DNA of 64,000 nucleotides from Ischnura elegans (GCF_921293095.1 NC_060246.1:111022941-111086940), one strand, 5' to 3'; counted from the first letter of the stretch, positions 45,301 through 57,347 are shown. The notes: generated by a model not told the origin, from the letters alone. Translations and numbers: made by a program.

Positions 45301-48300
45301 AAAATCATAATGTAGTCGTTCTCGGCTGACTTTTTCTTCTAGTTGAAATTAATGTGCTTTGTAAATTACGAAATGCTGAGTGCCTTCAGCTTTCATAATA
45401 ATAGAAATACGTAGAAATAATTATATTTGGCTAAGCGGCTTTTATATCAATTCAATAGTTTCGATCGATGCAGCAGTTTATGTCACGATTGATAATCATG
45501 TTGGCCATGTTAATATAATGAAGAGAAAATGTTAATAAACTACCAACACATTAAACCAATGCTATCACATTGTCGTTCTAATTCCCGAGAACTTTACACT
45601 CAGCGCTCCTTATGCTTTTGCCTGTTTGATGCAAAAATTTTGATGACCAACTGTTTCTGTGCAGAGATTGTTACTTCTTCCACTGCGAGAGAATATCGCA
45701 ATAACATGTGCATACGATAAGTGTATATTATTTCGGGAATATCTTCAACAAAGTTAATGGGAAGGTGGAGAAAATTATGTTTGAAAGTTACGTCATTTCA
45801 CTCAGATTGGCCTAAGCAATCATTTTAGGCTCACAATATGCTTCAATCGATATTTTCACAAAACTCATACTGTCGTGCCGTTCTCACGACGGCTAAATTA
45901 ATATTTAAATGGTTTTATGAATAAGTATATTATATGCCAACCGCCAAGCTTGCACTATTGCAAGCGAGGGCGATTCATTAGAACTTGACCATCATTGTGA
46001 AAAAACAACCTATTAAACGTAGTTCCTTCTCCCAATATTAAAGTCATATTATATTATTGTTTTTGTGATGACTTCCTCCGTGGGCTTCTGGAATATCCAT
46101 GGCTACACTTTCTCAAAGTTCAAAACAAATACACCAACTTAACTACCGGCACTGAAATTAAATGCGTATATACGGCCAAAGACACACAAATGAAAGCAGA
46201 ATGATATCATGAACACATTTATTCATTGGAAGAGCAAAAAATTTATTAATAACTATCATGAAACACCTTACATTGCATTATAACACAATAATATATCCAC
46301 CTCTCTCCGGTCTGCATCTATGTAACACTAACCTCTCTTCACACAATCACTTCACAACAAAGATCGTTGCTAATAATGCACGGTAAAGTTAATCATAAAT
46401 GTATAAACACTTGCAAAAATAAGACATCCATCTCTGTGCAGTGGATACATTGGCATTGGTAATGATTTCAACGCATCAATTTGTACCGTCACTACAACAG
46501 TCTCTCGCAACATCAATAATAATCACTGTTTTCGGGGTTTTTCTTCTCACTAGTAATGACTTCATGCAAAATAAGATTTCACGTGATATAAAATGATTGA
46601 AAGTAACATTTTTCTTCTCCAAATAATGAAATCAGCTAGTTAACGCGATCGATAGTTCACTCCGAAACATATATGTTTAGTCACGAAATTTGTCACTCAT
46701 GCCCACTACTTTGTTAAGAATACAATAATTGAAGGCTTCAAATAATTTACGCAGCATTCCCGACCTCATTAAAGAAAATAATTACGCAAAACAACAAAAA
46801 TAGTCAACACTTTTCTTGTTTACCACTCAATCGCTAGCCGTGTCAAGAAAGACTGATGGGATAGAACAAAAGATTAGCGACACGCGCCACTTGGTTCACG
46901 GCGGTTCATAGGAATTCCCTATGTATTTTGATGGTAGCTAGCTGAAGCGCGGGGTTCGAGGGCGCGCCTCGCGAAGCTACCGTGGTAGCTAGTTTGAAGC
47001 TACGGAAGTACCGTCCCAACCCTTATTCTCTATGGGATTTGAAGCTACGGAAGTAGCTTCAAATCCCATAGAGAATAAGGGTTGGAGCCTAATAAGCTAC
47101 CGGTAGCTTCTGCAAGCTCCCTTCGCCGGAGCTTCAGCGTTAGAGAATACAAGTGGGAGCAAGTAGCTTAATTAAGCATCTTTCCACCAGAAAGCTACCG
47201 CGCTTCGAGTTAGAGAATAGACCCCCTGGAGATATTATTTTCTCATCTGTCCAAAATTGGAATTTTTCCATTTTTTACTCTCCAGATATGTATCACTTTT
47301 TGAGAAAAAATTGAATGGTGATGTGCCTTCTGTTTTATAAAGGCTGTTATTCGTTAGTGCTTTGTCTCACATTTCAGGTATCCAAGACTGACATTTACCC
47401 TATGTTTATTTGTCAAGAATGCCTCTGTGAGTTGTCAGTCATTAAAAAATTCAGGGATAACTATGTTGAAAGAAAGCTGTCATTTGAAGAAAAATTGAGA
47501 GCCCTGGGTTTGAGTGGTGCCAAAACAGACGTACAGCCAAAGCAGGAGAAGAATATTGATTCCTTGGCTGTTGAAGATGACTTGGAGGCAACCCAGGATG
47601 TTGGTTGTATGAAAGACACTGGCCCTGTACATACAACCAAGGTAAGGAATGATCATTTTATCAAAATAATATGCTATTAATAATGGATTATGTCATGCAT
47701 TTATTTATTCATACTGGTATGTATAGGGAAATGTTATCATAGCAGTTGTATATCACAGTGCAGTAAGCCATCATAACGATAGCTCTCAAGATTTCTATTT
47801 GAATTATTGGTTGGATCCTTGTGTAGGTGCTAATTATGTACTTTTATCTACCTATGTTGGCTCTTTACACATTGTTGTGTGCTATTTCCTGAAGTAAAAA
47901 TCATTGATTGCTTATTCTTCTCATAACCTATTGCTATTACAAGTGCCTTCCTTAAAGCTAAAGGTTTTTGCTAAGATTAATGCCTCACTCTCAATATAAT
48001 GTGGTATAACTATGAAGCATGAGAATTTGAGAAAAGCTCCAGCTAGTTCACATCAACTCAAAGTGCTTTGACTCAACCTTGTCTTGGCTTGGTCTTTCGT
48101 TGAGATAAGCTCAACTTTGTCTTGACTGTAGCCAGTGGCAAGGATGATTTCTGTGCAGATCTTTTGTCCTTACTGGCAATGCCTTCACTAATGACAGGTG
48201 GTCAGAGCTGTGATTGGTGGAATATTTGACGTATTGTAGCTGAAATAGTAACTTCTCTTTAGTTATTATTGATCAACAAACTCAAAGTTTTATTTTTCAG

Positions 48301-51300
48301 TTAACTGCATAGTTACTTAGATATCTACATATTATGGCTAAAAAAATGGCCAAATTCCTAGAAGTGTTCCGCCTCAGATAAGTTTTTTATTAAAAAACTT
48401 GGGGTAATCAAAATTGGTAGAATCATAATTTTACAGAATTCATACTGCAGCGAGGAAAATATTCTAAAAATTGCTTATGTTAAACATGAAATGTAATTTG
48501 AGGCCTGGAGGTAAGCGGAGGAGTGTAAAGCACAGAAAAAAATTAAAAGGCACGGTTGAACATGAGTATCAAATAATTTAATAACAAAAGAAACGGTTGC
48601 TTTTAAAAAAATCACCTTTCTGAACTGTGGTAGCCAGGAAACCAACTAAAAAACTTGGGGAAAGGCTAAGTTAGAAACAGGGATGGAGGATTGTTACCTT
48701 GGCTGTAGGAGGTAGCCGTGGTCGAAAAAGGTGCCTTTGGTCGCCACCCGGGAGCAGCTCTTCTCACGCCCAAGCACTTGACAAGAGCTTCAGCAAAACA
48801 ATGCACACCGCTCGCATACAAACATTCCCTTATATATGTTAGGGCCCATTTGCCACCACCAATGGCAATTAAGCAATGTTAGAAACAGCAGTTTTTTAAC
48901 AGAAGATCCCAGTATACCTGTTGAATAGCATTTCTATGCTGTCTTGCATGGGTTATAGCCCAGAGATGGACTTGGAAACACAGTTACACATTTATCCACA
49001 CATGCTCAAATTCAGCATCCTTAGGATCTCAAATCCAGACTTATAGATGCTTAATGATTGGGATTGTGCCTGCTAGTTGTGCTGCCAAGTCTTTCAGTGG
49101 GTCAAGCTGTGTTGTTCAGTGCCTGTAAAACATGGTACTTTTTATCCTTTTTGTATGTTTAGGCGCACGTGATTGAGAAGGAACCTGATGAGATGAATTC
49201 AACTCATGAAGATGATGAGGAAATGTCCTCAAGTGATTTCTCAAAAGATTCAGCTGATGAAAAAGATGAGGTCAGTACAGGAATATTATAATACAGTAAG
49301 TGATTGTGAGACTGAAATGATTCCTGATAATATTTATTGGCTCTTTAATTAGTGCTGTTAATACTTACGATTTTTTGTTTGTTTTGGAGATTACAAATAC
49401 CAGTTGAAAAAAATTGGGTTCTTATTGAAAATTACATACATTATTACAGCCATACATATTTATCAGCAATTGATGCAATGTGCTCCATTTAGAAACATCT
49501 TCATTTTCTATGGAGAAGTAGTACTTGACAGGATGAGTTTGCTGAAAATAATTTCAGTTACTCCAGAAATTTTTATTATAATTACTAATTTTAATTTTTA
49601 ATACATATTTTCAAAATCCAATCTAAAGATTGCTAAGATGGATAGCAAAAATGCAAAGTATTAAATGATAATATGGGTGAGTGTGTGTTAGGTGTAGATC
49701 AGGTAAACAATAGGATTCTGGTGGTAGAAATTGAGGTGCAATCCACTAACCTTGTTTTGGTTCAAGTTTACATGCCCACTAGTAATCATGGGGAGGAAGA
49801 AATAGATGAGGTGCATGAACAGCTCGAGGAAATAATTAGAAGGACCTCGGGAAAGAAAAATCTAGTAGTGATGGGGTGCTGGAATGCTTCAGTGGGGGAA
49901 GGGAAGGATGGAAACAAAGTAGGAGAATTTGGATTAGGAATGAGAAAAAATGGAGAGAGAAAGCAGCAGGATTTTGTAGGAGAAACAAATTATTCATCAC
50001 AAACACGTGGTTCAATCATCATAAAGGGCGAAGGTAAACATGGAAAAGTCCAGGGGATGTGGCAAGATATCAGATAGACTACATCATGGTTAGACAGAGG
50101 TTTAGGAATAGTGTGAAAAACTAGAGCGGTGCAGTGCAGATTCAGATCACAACCTAGTACTTATGAAATGCAATGTAAGATTCAAATGTTTAATGAAAGT
50201 TAGAAAGGCGAGGAAATAGGATTTAGAAGCTCTGAAGGGAGAATATCAGGAATTTGTGGAAAATAGTATCCGGGAGATTGAAAGTACACAGACTGTAGAA
50301 GATGGGTGGGATATTATTAAAATGGGAATACGTATTCGAAGTGACAGAGAAGTCAATTAGGTATGTTGAAAGTAGAGGGATAAAGAAGCCATGGATCACA
50401 GAGAGAATGGTAAAACAAATGGACAAGAGGAGGAAGTGGAAGAAGTTGGACACAGAGCAGGGTAATAGAATGTGTAGGGAAATAATTAATCGATTACTGC
50501 ATGAAACTATGAGGGCAAGGGAGGCTTGGTGGAAAAGACAGTGCGAGGGAAAGTTTCAGCAGTAGAGTAAAAAAGGGACAGAAGACAAATGGAGGTGAAG
50601 ACAAACAAGTATTTGGGCAAAGGTCAGTTTGGTTTTTGAAAAGGAAAGTCAACTCATGATGCAGTAGTGATGATCAGGACCCTCGTGGAGAGGAATCTAG
50701 AATATGACCAGGACGTGTATGCCTGCTTTGTGGATTTTGAAAAAGCATTTGATAGAGTGAACTGGGTAAAGTCAGTGGATTTTCACGGGAGGATAGGTGT
50801 AGATTGCAGGGATAGGCGACTCATTCATAATCTTTATATGGCCCAGATGGCACAAGTAAGGGTAGCGGAAGGAGAATCTGGGTGGACAAGCATTGCTGAG
50901 GTGTGAGGCAAGACTATCCTCTATCGCTGCTGCTTTTTAATGTACACGCAGAGGAGATGGTAAGGGAAGCATAGGGCAAGTTGGAAGCTAGAGTAAAAGT
51001 GGGAGGAATGATGTTAAAATCAGTGAGGTTTGAGGATGATCTTGATTAGTCAGTCAGCGAGGGGGATTCAGACCCAAGTGGACGTGTTAAACAAGTGTTG
51101 CGTTAGAATTGGATGAGGATTAATCACAAGAAGACCAAGGTTATGAGATTTTTTAAAGCATTGAAGGCGAGGAATGTGAGGCTAAAAATAAAGGTGGCAG
51201 GGGAAAAACATGATCAGGTAGACCTATTCAACTATTTAGGCAGCACTTTAGTGTAAAACGGATAAAGTAGTAAGGACGTCAGGGAGAGAATAGCATTAGC

Positions 51301-54300
51301 AAAGGAGGCATTCATGAACAGGAAAGAGCGTATGGGAGGATCGTTACATAAGAGTTTACAGAAAAGGTTAGTGAAGAGTCTGATATGGAGTGTAGCTCTT
51401 TACGGTGGGGAAATGTGAACACTTAGGAAGGAGGACAAAGAGAAGACTGGAGGCATTCGAGATGTAAGTGTGGCCAAGAAAGGAGAAGGTAAAGTGGACA
51501 GAGAGGAGGAGGAACGAGGAAGTGGTGGATATGGTGGCGGAGGAGAGGCAGATTTAAATAAGATACAGAGGAGACAGAAGGTATGGATGGAGCAAGTACT
51601 TAGTGGGGAGGAGACGATGTAAACAGTGTTAGAGGTTAGAATATTAGGTGAACGAGGGAGAGGAAGGAAAAGAATAGGATTTTTAGGTGGAATGAAAGGG
51701 AGTAGGCCTTGAAAAGGGAAGTGCTAGAAGGAAGGGAAGGCTCCCAGAATATGTACTTCTAAAGTACTCCATGGAGACCTATCTTAATTGGTATAATACT
51801 ATATCAATAATAATAATAGTTTTTCATTCATGAAGTTCAGATATTTTCAGTTACAAGCCACTCATTGTAGCGATGAGGTCATCTTTCTGCTGGGGCAGGT
51901 TTGAGGTGTAAGCTTCCATTCAAATAATGTTGAAGTCATGGTCAAACTTGGAATGGCTTTACAGATTTGAATAAATATATTTAATAAAATGTGTTTGAAA
52001 TGGTATGAATTTACTGATTTGTACTCAATAATTTTAAACCTTCACTTCAAAACTCTAAAAATTTTAAATATTTAATATTCTTTTAGGATTTTCCAGACCT
52101 TCAAAGTGATGATTCGGAAGTTCCTGCAGTTGGTGAACCTCCTGAGGGTGCTACTAGGAAGAATACTGACATTGTTGTGGACGGAATACCTCTTCAGAGA
52201 GTATTCAAGTGTTTAGAATGTAATGAGGTATTTGAATTTAGAAATCTTCTTACAAAGCATATAGCGGAGCACAGGAAGACATGGCCACTTTCATGCCAGT
52301 TCTGTGAACGGAGGCAAGTTATTTTTGTGACTTAATGGTAAATTTTAGTTTGAATCATTTTAAGCCTGGAAATTTTGATTGCATGAGAAATTTTTTTCAG
52401 TATTATTTTTTACAAATTCAATGAATGACAAGAGGATGCCCAATCCCTTCTTGAGGAGGAATGTGCGAGCACTCGAAGATTCGAGTCAAGTCGTTTCGGT
52501 TACAGGACTGTTGAGGCCAATAGGTGTAGAAATCTGACGACAGGAGGCACTATCCTCAAACTCATTTAAGAATATCGTTTGTAAAGTTCATAAATCATTC
52601 TAATACCTTGGCATGAGAGTTTCAGCTTGCTGTATATGTAGCAGTAAACCACTATAGTAATCGACGTGGGTGATGAACACCTTCTCGTCAGCCATGGCAG
52701 CTGACCCACTTTCGACCCAGCTGCATAGTGGACCACTACATCCCTCATACTTTCTACTGCAATGCTTTTGTTCCCTACCCTACATTCTAGATGCAAATGC
52801 CGAGAGAATACGTAAAAATTGTTAAGGGATCTATGAAAGTATTACATATCTAACTTTTAGGTTTTAGTGGATGATGCTGGTTTTTCCCATGTTTGACGGC
52901 ACAATTGGTGCAATGGTTGAGCCTATTTGAGTACTGCATTCATCTGATGTTAATTGTTGTTTATTCCTTTGTCAATCTTTAGTTTCCTTCTTGAAATTAC
53001 AAAATAAGAGTCCCTAAGGTTGGTTAAATGAAGTGAGAAACCAAGAATGGTTTATTTTGGTCTACAAAGCTAAGTTTTATAGTTCGTTCGCTTTTTCCTC
53101 TGAAATTCCACCAAATTAAAGATTCATACAACTTGTTGATATGATTTTTTTATAAAAAGTCCCAAGGTTCCGAAATCTTACAGTTTTGGCAAGAAAGCTA
53201 ATCAGACAAGTGTGTAGCGAAAGACAATTTTCTGCAGGCAGCAATACTGGTGATACTATAATACTGTAGCATGAGACGTCAAAACCTTCTGCCTGAACAT
53301 ATTGAGCGATTAGTTTTTCTGCTTGAGGATTCAAAAGAATAAAGACTTACATGACTAATTTATGTATAAAATCTTTATTATAACTATGCAAATGACTTTA
53401 CTCTGGGTTCATCCCAGCAGTTTTGATACATATTTTAATTAAAGTGTCGATATGTTACTAGAGGTCATTTCATTTCAATTTTGTGTATGGAACTATTTTA
53501 TGCACTTTAATTTTCTTTTATTTCCTAGTTCTGACATAATTACCTCATCATCTTTCCTCGTACATTCTTATTTCTTTAATCAAATACATTCCTCATCATC
53601 TCCTCCTTTTTACAGCAGGCTATTCAGAAATACATTAAATTTAAATTATATCTTAATTTCTTCAAATTATTCCTTTCCCTTAGTTCTCATTTCTCTATAG
53701 TGGAGTCATTACGCCATTGTCACCAGTTTCTGAAATTGTGACCTGGTGAAACCAATTTAAAAAATCATCATGGTATTCCAGGGCCAAAAAGCATAAAATT
53801 CATAGTTAAGAAGAGGAAATTGACTTGGAGATTAGAAAAATGAGAATATGTAGGTGCTTGCATTATCATTTTGCCAGATCCAGAAATTGCCATACTCGAC
53901 TTGATACTAGCGAGTAGTTTACAACTCGACTCCAAAAGTACAGATCAAAAAGTACTACTCGCACATCCCTATACTTGAGTACTTAGTGGAGGGAATTACA
54001 AGTACAGCAGTCTTCCTTTCAGATTGGACGTCAAAACATGGTCTCTTTGGCTCTTTTTGTTATGATTCCGATGTTGGGTTTCTTTTCACCCTTCCTTCCC
54101 TACCTATTCCTATGGTGCGAATGGCCTTAGCTACTGCTTGTCTTCTCGAAATAGCATACCTTTAAAAAATCATTGAAAAAAGAAATTGAAAATGCACTGC
54201 AAAGCAAACTTAAAGATTAATTTAGTATCTTATGTTCATAGCTTGATGTTTCTAATCTCAGGCGTATGCTTCATAAGTTTGTTTAAATTTTCTCTCTCTT

Positions 54301-56729
54301 TCTGATGCAGTATGTTTTCTGTGTCAACAACAGTTTGGCTGGACTTGCTCTCGGCAGCTTAAGGTGCAATACGCCTGGCTGTCTTTATTCAAGATACCAT
54401 GCCTCTGAAGTCATTTTTGTTTGGCTCATTGCCTTAGACCTTTTTATTACCCATTTAATTATTTATTTTCATCTTCTCTGTTCCTTGTATTGAGATTTTG
54501 GGTCATTAAATTCCATTATTTAGTTTAAAAATTTCCTAGTTGGTGGAAACTTTTTTCCTCTCTCTTGTCCATCTTGTAGCTAAATAAGTAAACTCACGGT
54601 AAAAAATTATGGAACAATGTGTGCAATAAAATAGCAGAATAGGTATATATTGCCTCAAGAGTATTCTGATGAAATGCTGACTGCAATAGGCCTACAGGAG
54701 CTTCAAATACTTTGCCTATATTGGTCTGCAATTTTGAGCAAAGGCAGATCCCTGGTTAAGCATACCTTTCAAATGATACTTACAATTAGATATATTAGGA
54801 TACTGTGACTTGGTAACTGGAAGCCACCTACCTGTATATTTCCCATCTCCTGGAGAAGAGGGCAGCTGCTCTTCTTTCTTATGAGAGAAAGTATAGAGCA
54901 TTCCACATTTAATTGACAGTGTGGGCTCTTATGGAGAATCTTTTCCTGGGTTATTCTTCATAAGCTGTCAGATACATTTTTTGAATAATCATAGGAAAAG
55001 GAAATTGTTCCTTTCAATGCATAAACATAGGCTACATTATTGGAGGAAATATCTTTACCATTAAGTAAATGATAAAAGTTTTAATATATTTTCATTTTTT
55101 TTTCATCTACTAACGTTTACTGAGCGCCTCTGTTTTTGACTTAATCTACTTCACTTGATTTCTGGCAACTGTTTCCTTGCATTGTCTTGAAAATGTCTCA
55201 TAAAGTTTTTCGAACACCTTTTCCATGGCGAAGTACATCTAGGGCAGGCATTAGATGTCATGAGTTGTCCAGAGCATCTGGTGAAAGGGCAAACTTCCGG
55301 TCAATTGGACTGCTTGGCACAAAGTTTTTGTAGGTTAAAAATGGTCCATTTTCAGCCAAACGTCATTAGTAATTTTGGTTCCCACTGGCATCGGCTTTCC
55401 GGATTAAAATTTTGTGACATAATTTTTCAGCACCCTGTACTTATTAAGACTGTCAGTTATATACAAATCACTGTTTTTAGGCATATCATTCAGTAAAATG
55501 TAGCACTAAGTGATTTGTTTTTTTAGTTGACTGCCGCATCGGTGTACCATCCCTTTGGGATGTTCTTAAGCAAGTTCCAGTATGCTACTACATCCCCAAG
55601 ATGTACTCTAGTTAGGACATGGTATATTCTTAGTTGGTGTAAATGGTTTGGAATTTTACCTTGATATCTGTGTAATCCTACATATTTTCATTTTTCCTTG
55701 AAAATATGGTGATTTGTCATATTTATGGCTACAATTTATTAATGAATAAAGCAAATGAATTCCTTATTAATTTTTTGCTCCTCCTCCTCACACTTTTTTG
55801 GATTTTAGTGTGACTTGTTCTTACCTCCATATGTATCTGTGGTGTAGCCAGGGGAGGGGTATGGGGGTCCAGACCCCCCCACTAATATAAGAACACAATT
55901 ATTTTACTTCATAAAAGAAAAATAATGTTGAAAAATTATGAATTTACTAAATATTTCTTCAACAAATGAAGTTTTTTTCTATCGTGAAAAGTGTTAAAAT
56001 TAGTTTTAAAAACCCTCAACTCAGTACCCTGTTTTTATGAAATTTTCCTCCCTGGTTTTGGACCCCACTAAATGAAATTCCCTACTTTGCCAATGCTCCA
56101 TATGGACTAAAGAACAAGTTTACTCTAAGTAATTTATGTTTTAATTGAATTTGGAGTTTATTAGTTTCCTAGTTGGCATTTATCACAAATTTTAATTGAT
56201 TACTCTTTTCTGCTTCAGGTTCAAGACTTTAATCGATCTCAACAATCACATAATTATGCACTCAGATTATAAACCATATGAGTGTGAATATTGTGGTTTA
56301 CGAATCCGTACAAAGACAAGTCTGATTCGACATAAAGCAGTACATACTAATGAAAAACCTTACCTGTGTTCTACTTGTGGAATTAGTTTTCGGGATAGCA
56401 TTTTGCTTCGAAATCATATGAGAATGCACTTGGGTATTAAAGTGTATAAATGTGAGATTTGTGATGCTCAGTTTACTGCTAGTAATATACTTCATGCACA
56501 CCTTCGTCGCCATACTAAGGAGAAAACTCATGTGTGTGGGCAGTGTAAGAAATCTTTCATGTCCAAGCAAAGACTAGCCAGTCATATTTTGTGTGTTCAT
56601 GATAAGATAAAAGCTTTCCAGTGTGATATTTGTTCCAAGTTTTATAGTACTCGAAATAATTTGAACTCTCACCGGAAACTTCATTACAAAAACGCTATTC
56701 CTGTGAAATTGAATATTAGTCCAGTTTAG
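42285..56729 (+). CDS. THAP-ZAD-C2H2 zinc finger protein, 7 exons
   Basis: A predicted nuclear DNA-binding factor. Seven exons join in phase to 1659 nt (552 aa plus stop). Domains: THAP (about 1-85; C9, C14, C58, H61 fit C-x4-C-x43-C-x2-H; W34 and the AVPNIF box present), ZAD/zf-AD (about 145-215; C148/C151 and C195/C198), a low-complexity acidic linker (about 215-340), and seven C2H2 fingers (about 345-545) with TGEKP-like linkers such as TNEKPY. THAP and C2H2 modules bind DNA; ZAD mediates dimerisation in insect zinc finger proteins. Having all three in one chain is unusual. The introns hold a TIR element, a LINE relic and MITEs. Intron 6 appears to use a GC donor. Targets cannot be inferred. 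Confidence 0.92.
42419..42600 (+). mobile_element. probable tRNA-derived SINE head
   Basis: Starts with a box A-like TGGCATAGTGGG and has a box B-like GCTTCGAAACC about 45 bases downstream, the spacing of an internal RNA polymerase III promoter. It does not fold as an intact tRNA. The 3' boundary is approximate. Confidence 0.5.
43021..43123. mobile_element. truncated hAT-type MITE, GTGGCGTAGCC family, copy 3
   Basis: Inverted orientation; only the G-rich half is present, ending GGCTACGCCACTG. The other half is missing. Confidence 0.75.
43959..44158 (+). CDS. THAP-ZAD gene exon 2: rest of THAP domain
   Basis: Encodes KWREACDNPC, LVVCKRHFSQDMF with the second zinc pair (C58, H61), and HAVPNIFLP, the conserved THAP C-terminal box. 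Phase 2 in, phase 1 out. Confidence 0.95.
44346..44605 (+). CDS. THAP-ZAD gene exon 3: linker and first half of ZAD
   Basis: After an acidic linker it encodes YNLCRVCYHNKCEMINIFEK, the first CxxC pair and first strand of a ZAD domain, then a helix-forming segment. Phase 1 in, phase 0 out. The acceptor (TTTCCCAG) follows a 187-bp intron. Confidence 0.92.
45082..47224. mobile_element. 2.1 kb non-autonomous TIR element with subterminal GTAGCT repeats
   Basis: The inverted ends are GGGTCTATTCTCTAACT followed by T/CGAAGC, about 23 bp with one mismatch. They are flanked by CCTGG on both sides if the element is taken to start GGGTC, which would be a 5-bp target duplication. Because of the G/C runs, a 3-bp CTG duplication fits equally well. 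Both ends carry many short copies of GAAGCTAC and its complement, and the right end holds a 70-nt perfect hairpin. No transposase frame. Superfamily undecided: the GGG...CCC termini recall PIF/Harbinger. Confidence 0.8.
47016..47085. repeat. 70-nt perfect hairpin inside the TIR element
   Basis: Two identical 33-nt arms, starting CCAACCCTTATTCTCTATGG, are inverted around the loop GGAA with no mismatch. The arm contains a TATTCTCTA core also present in the element ends. Confidence 0.95.
47378..47641 (+). CDS. THAP-ZAD gene exon 4: second half of ZAD and linker
   Basis: Encodes YPMFICQECLCELSVIKKFR, the second ZAD cysteine pair and its C-terminal helix, then a charged region with a short basic-acidic stretch. 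88 codons, phase 0 at both ends. Confidence 0.93.
47642..49162. other. THAP-ZAD intron 4
   Basis: 1.5 kb with no recognisable gene or repeat structure. Confidence 0.45.
49163..49270 (+). CDS. THAP-ZAD gene exon 5: acidic linker
   Basis: A 36-codon exon made mostly of Asp, Glu and Ser (EDDEEMSSSDFSKDSADEK), phase 0 at both ends, with a GTCAGT donor. Such linkers are usual between ZAD and C2H2 arrays, but the exon has no domain of its own, so it could be alternatively used. Confidence 0.75.
49673..51790 (+). pseudogene. degraded non-LTR retrotransposon (endonuclease-reverse transcriptase)
   Basis: Fragments in several frames, in order: AP-endonuclease-like domain (VYMPTSNHGEEEID; NLVVMGCWNASVGEG, 49673-50090); reverse transcriptase palm (GKSTHDAVVMI; CFVDFEKAFDRVNW, about 50640-50906); a decayed catalytic box read as RFEDD instead of a FADD/YADD core (about 51030); the FNYLGSTL box; and a basic C-terminal part (about 51540-51720). 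The element ends near a short AAT run (51806-51817). Many stops and frameshifts. It lies sense in THAP-ZAD intron 5. Clade not determined. Confidence 0.85.
52087..52313 (+). CDS. THAP-ZAD gene exon 6: linker, finger 1 and half of finger 2
   Basis: Ends the acidic linker and encodes finger 1 (FKCLECNEVFEFRNLLTKHI then AEH) and the CQFCER knuckle of finger 2. The exon must end at AG followed by GCAAGT, a GC donor, to stay in phase 2 with exon 7 and complete finger 2 as CQFCER-RFKTLIDLNNH. Confidence 0.88.
52455..53972. mobile_element. possible 1.5 kb TIR element with GGRATGTGCGAG ends
   Basis: Left end GAGGAATGTGCGAGCACTCGA, right end (reverse) TAGGGATGTGCGAGTAGTAC, with GATTCGAGTC-like repeats inside both ends. 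This resembles hAT element termini beginning CAGGGATGTGCGAGTA. Neither the target duplication nor the transposase was found. Confidence 0.4.
54894..54970. mobile_element. solitary end of the 30360-32972 transposon family
   Basis: Begins TAGAGCATTCCACATTTAAT after a TA and continues like the inner side of the right end of the intact copy (TGGGCTCTTATGGAGAAT). No matching opposite end was found, so this is a remnant. Confidence 0.7.
55837..56095. mobile_element. hAT-type MITE, GTGGCGTAGCC family, copy 4
   Basis: Inverted relative to copy 1: begins CTGTGGTGTAGCCAGG, has an AT-rich core, then GGTTTTGGACCCC, and a decayed right end CTTTGCCAATG. Located about 120 bp upstream of the last coding exon. 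Confidence 0.7.
56219..56729 (+). CDS. THAP-ZAD gene exon 7: fingers 2-7 and stop
   Basis: Completes finger 2, then encodes five more C2H2 fingers (YECEYC..., YLCSTC..., YKCEIC..., HVCGQC..., FQCDIC...), giving seven in all. Linkers such as TNEKPY, LGIKVY and TKEKTH are near the TGEKP consensus. Each finger keeps both Cys and both His. The chain ends shortly after the last finger. Confidence 0.97.
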
Positions 56730-57341
56730 GTGCTGATTGACTTGTGCATCGTTGTTTTGTTGTGCTGTGAATATCCCAAAGTGAGATATAATTATGGACA
56801 TTTTTTAGATGCACGTCATGGGGTTACAGTGTGAAATCTGTTTCAAACAGTTAAACTTAGGACATTGTCTCCTTTCCATATTAATTAAAAAATTTTTCTT
56901 AGGACCTAGCAATGGTGGCTTATTTCTGCAACACTGTTGTTGTGTTTGTTGAAGTGTTTTTTTTCTTCACAGAATGTATCATTAAGTTGTGAATAGACCA
57001 GTTGAAATTGTACTATGTTTACACATTTTGTCACCTCCTGAAACAGTGAACTAACTCTTGAATTGCCAATTTTTCTGTGCTGCTTTTCATTTTCGTGCAA
57101 CCCATTGTGAGAATTTTATTGTGCAATATACAGCTCCTCCCCACACTTTGTTTTAGCATATTTACTGTCAAGTTGGACTCCATCATAAGACGGATCTTTT
57201 AACCTTCTAAGGATGCCGATGGCTTTCATTCTTCTAGCACAATTGCATGCTGTTCTTTTGTATCTTTTTGGCAAAGTACATACATACTTGTTTTGTCCAT
57301 ACAATGTGTACCTCATGCTTGCGTATTGTTTAATCCTTTGT

Positions 57342-57347
57342 AATAAA
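57342..57347 (+). terminator. poly(A) signal of the THAP-ZAD gene
   Basis: AATAAA about 610 bp after the stop codon, at the end of an AT-rich 3' UTR. Confidence 0.5.

Larger units (their letters stand above)
44606..47377. other. THAP-ZAD intron 3
   Basis: Dominated by a 2.1 kb TIR element (45082-47224). Before it (about 44757-44830) an AAT run and adjoining sequence look like the inverted 3' tail of a non-LTR retroelement. Confidence 0.6.
52314..56218. other. THAP-ZAD intron 6 (GC-AG type)
   Basis: 3.9 kb with a possible TIR element (52455-53972), a decayed Tc1/mariner end (54894-54970) and a MITE (55837-56095). No exon seen. Confidence 0.5.

Noticed and set aside
52566-53334. Two minus-strand ORFs inside the candidate TIR element
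   Set aside because: No transposase or other domain recognisable; AT-rich surroundings.
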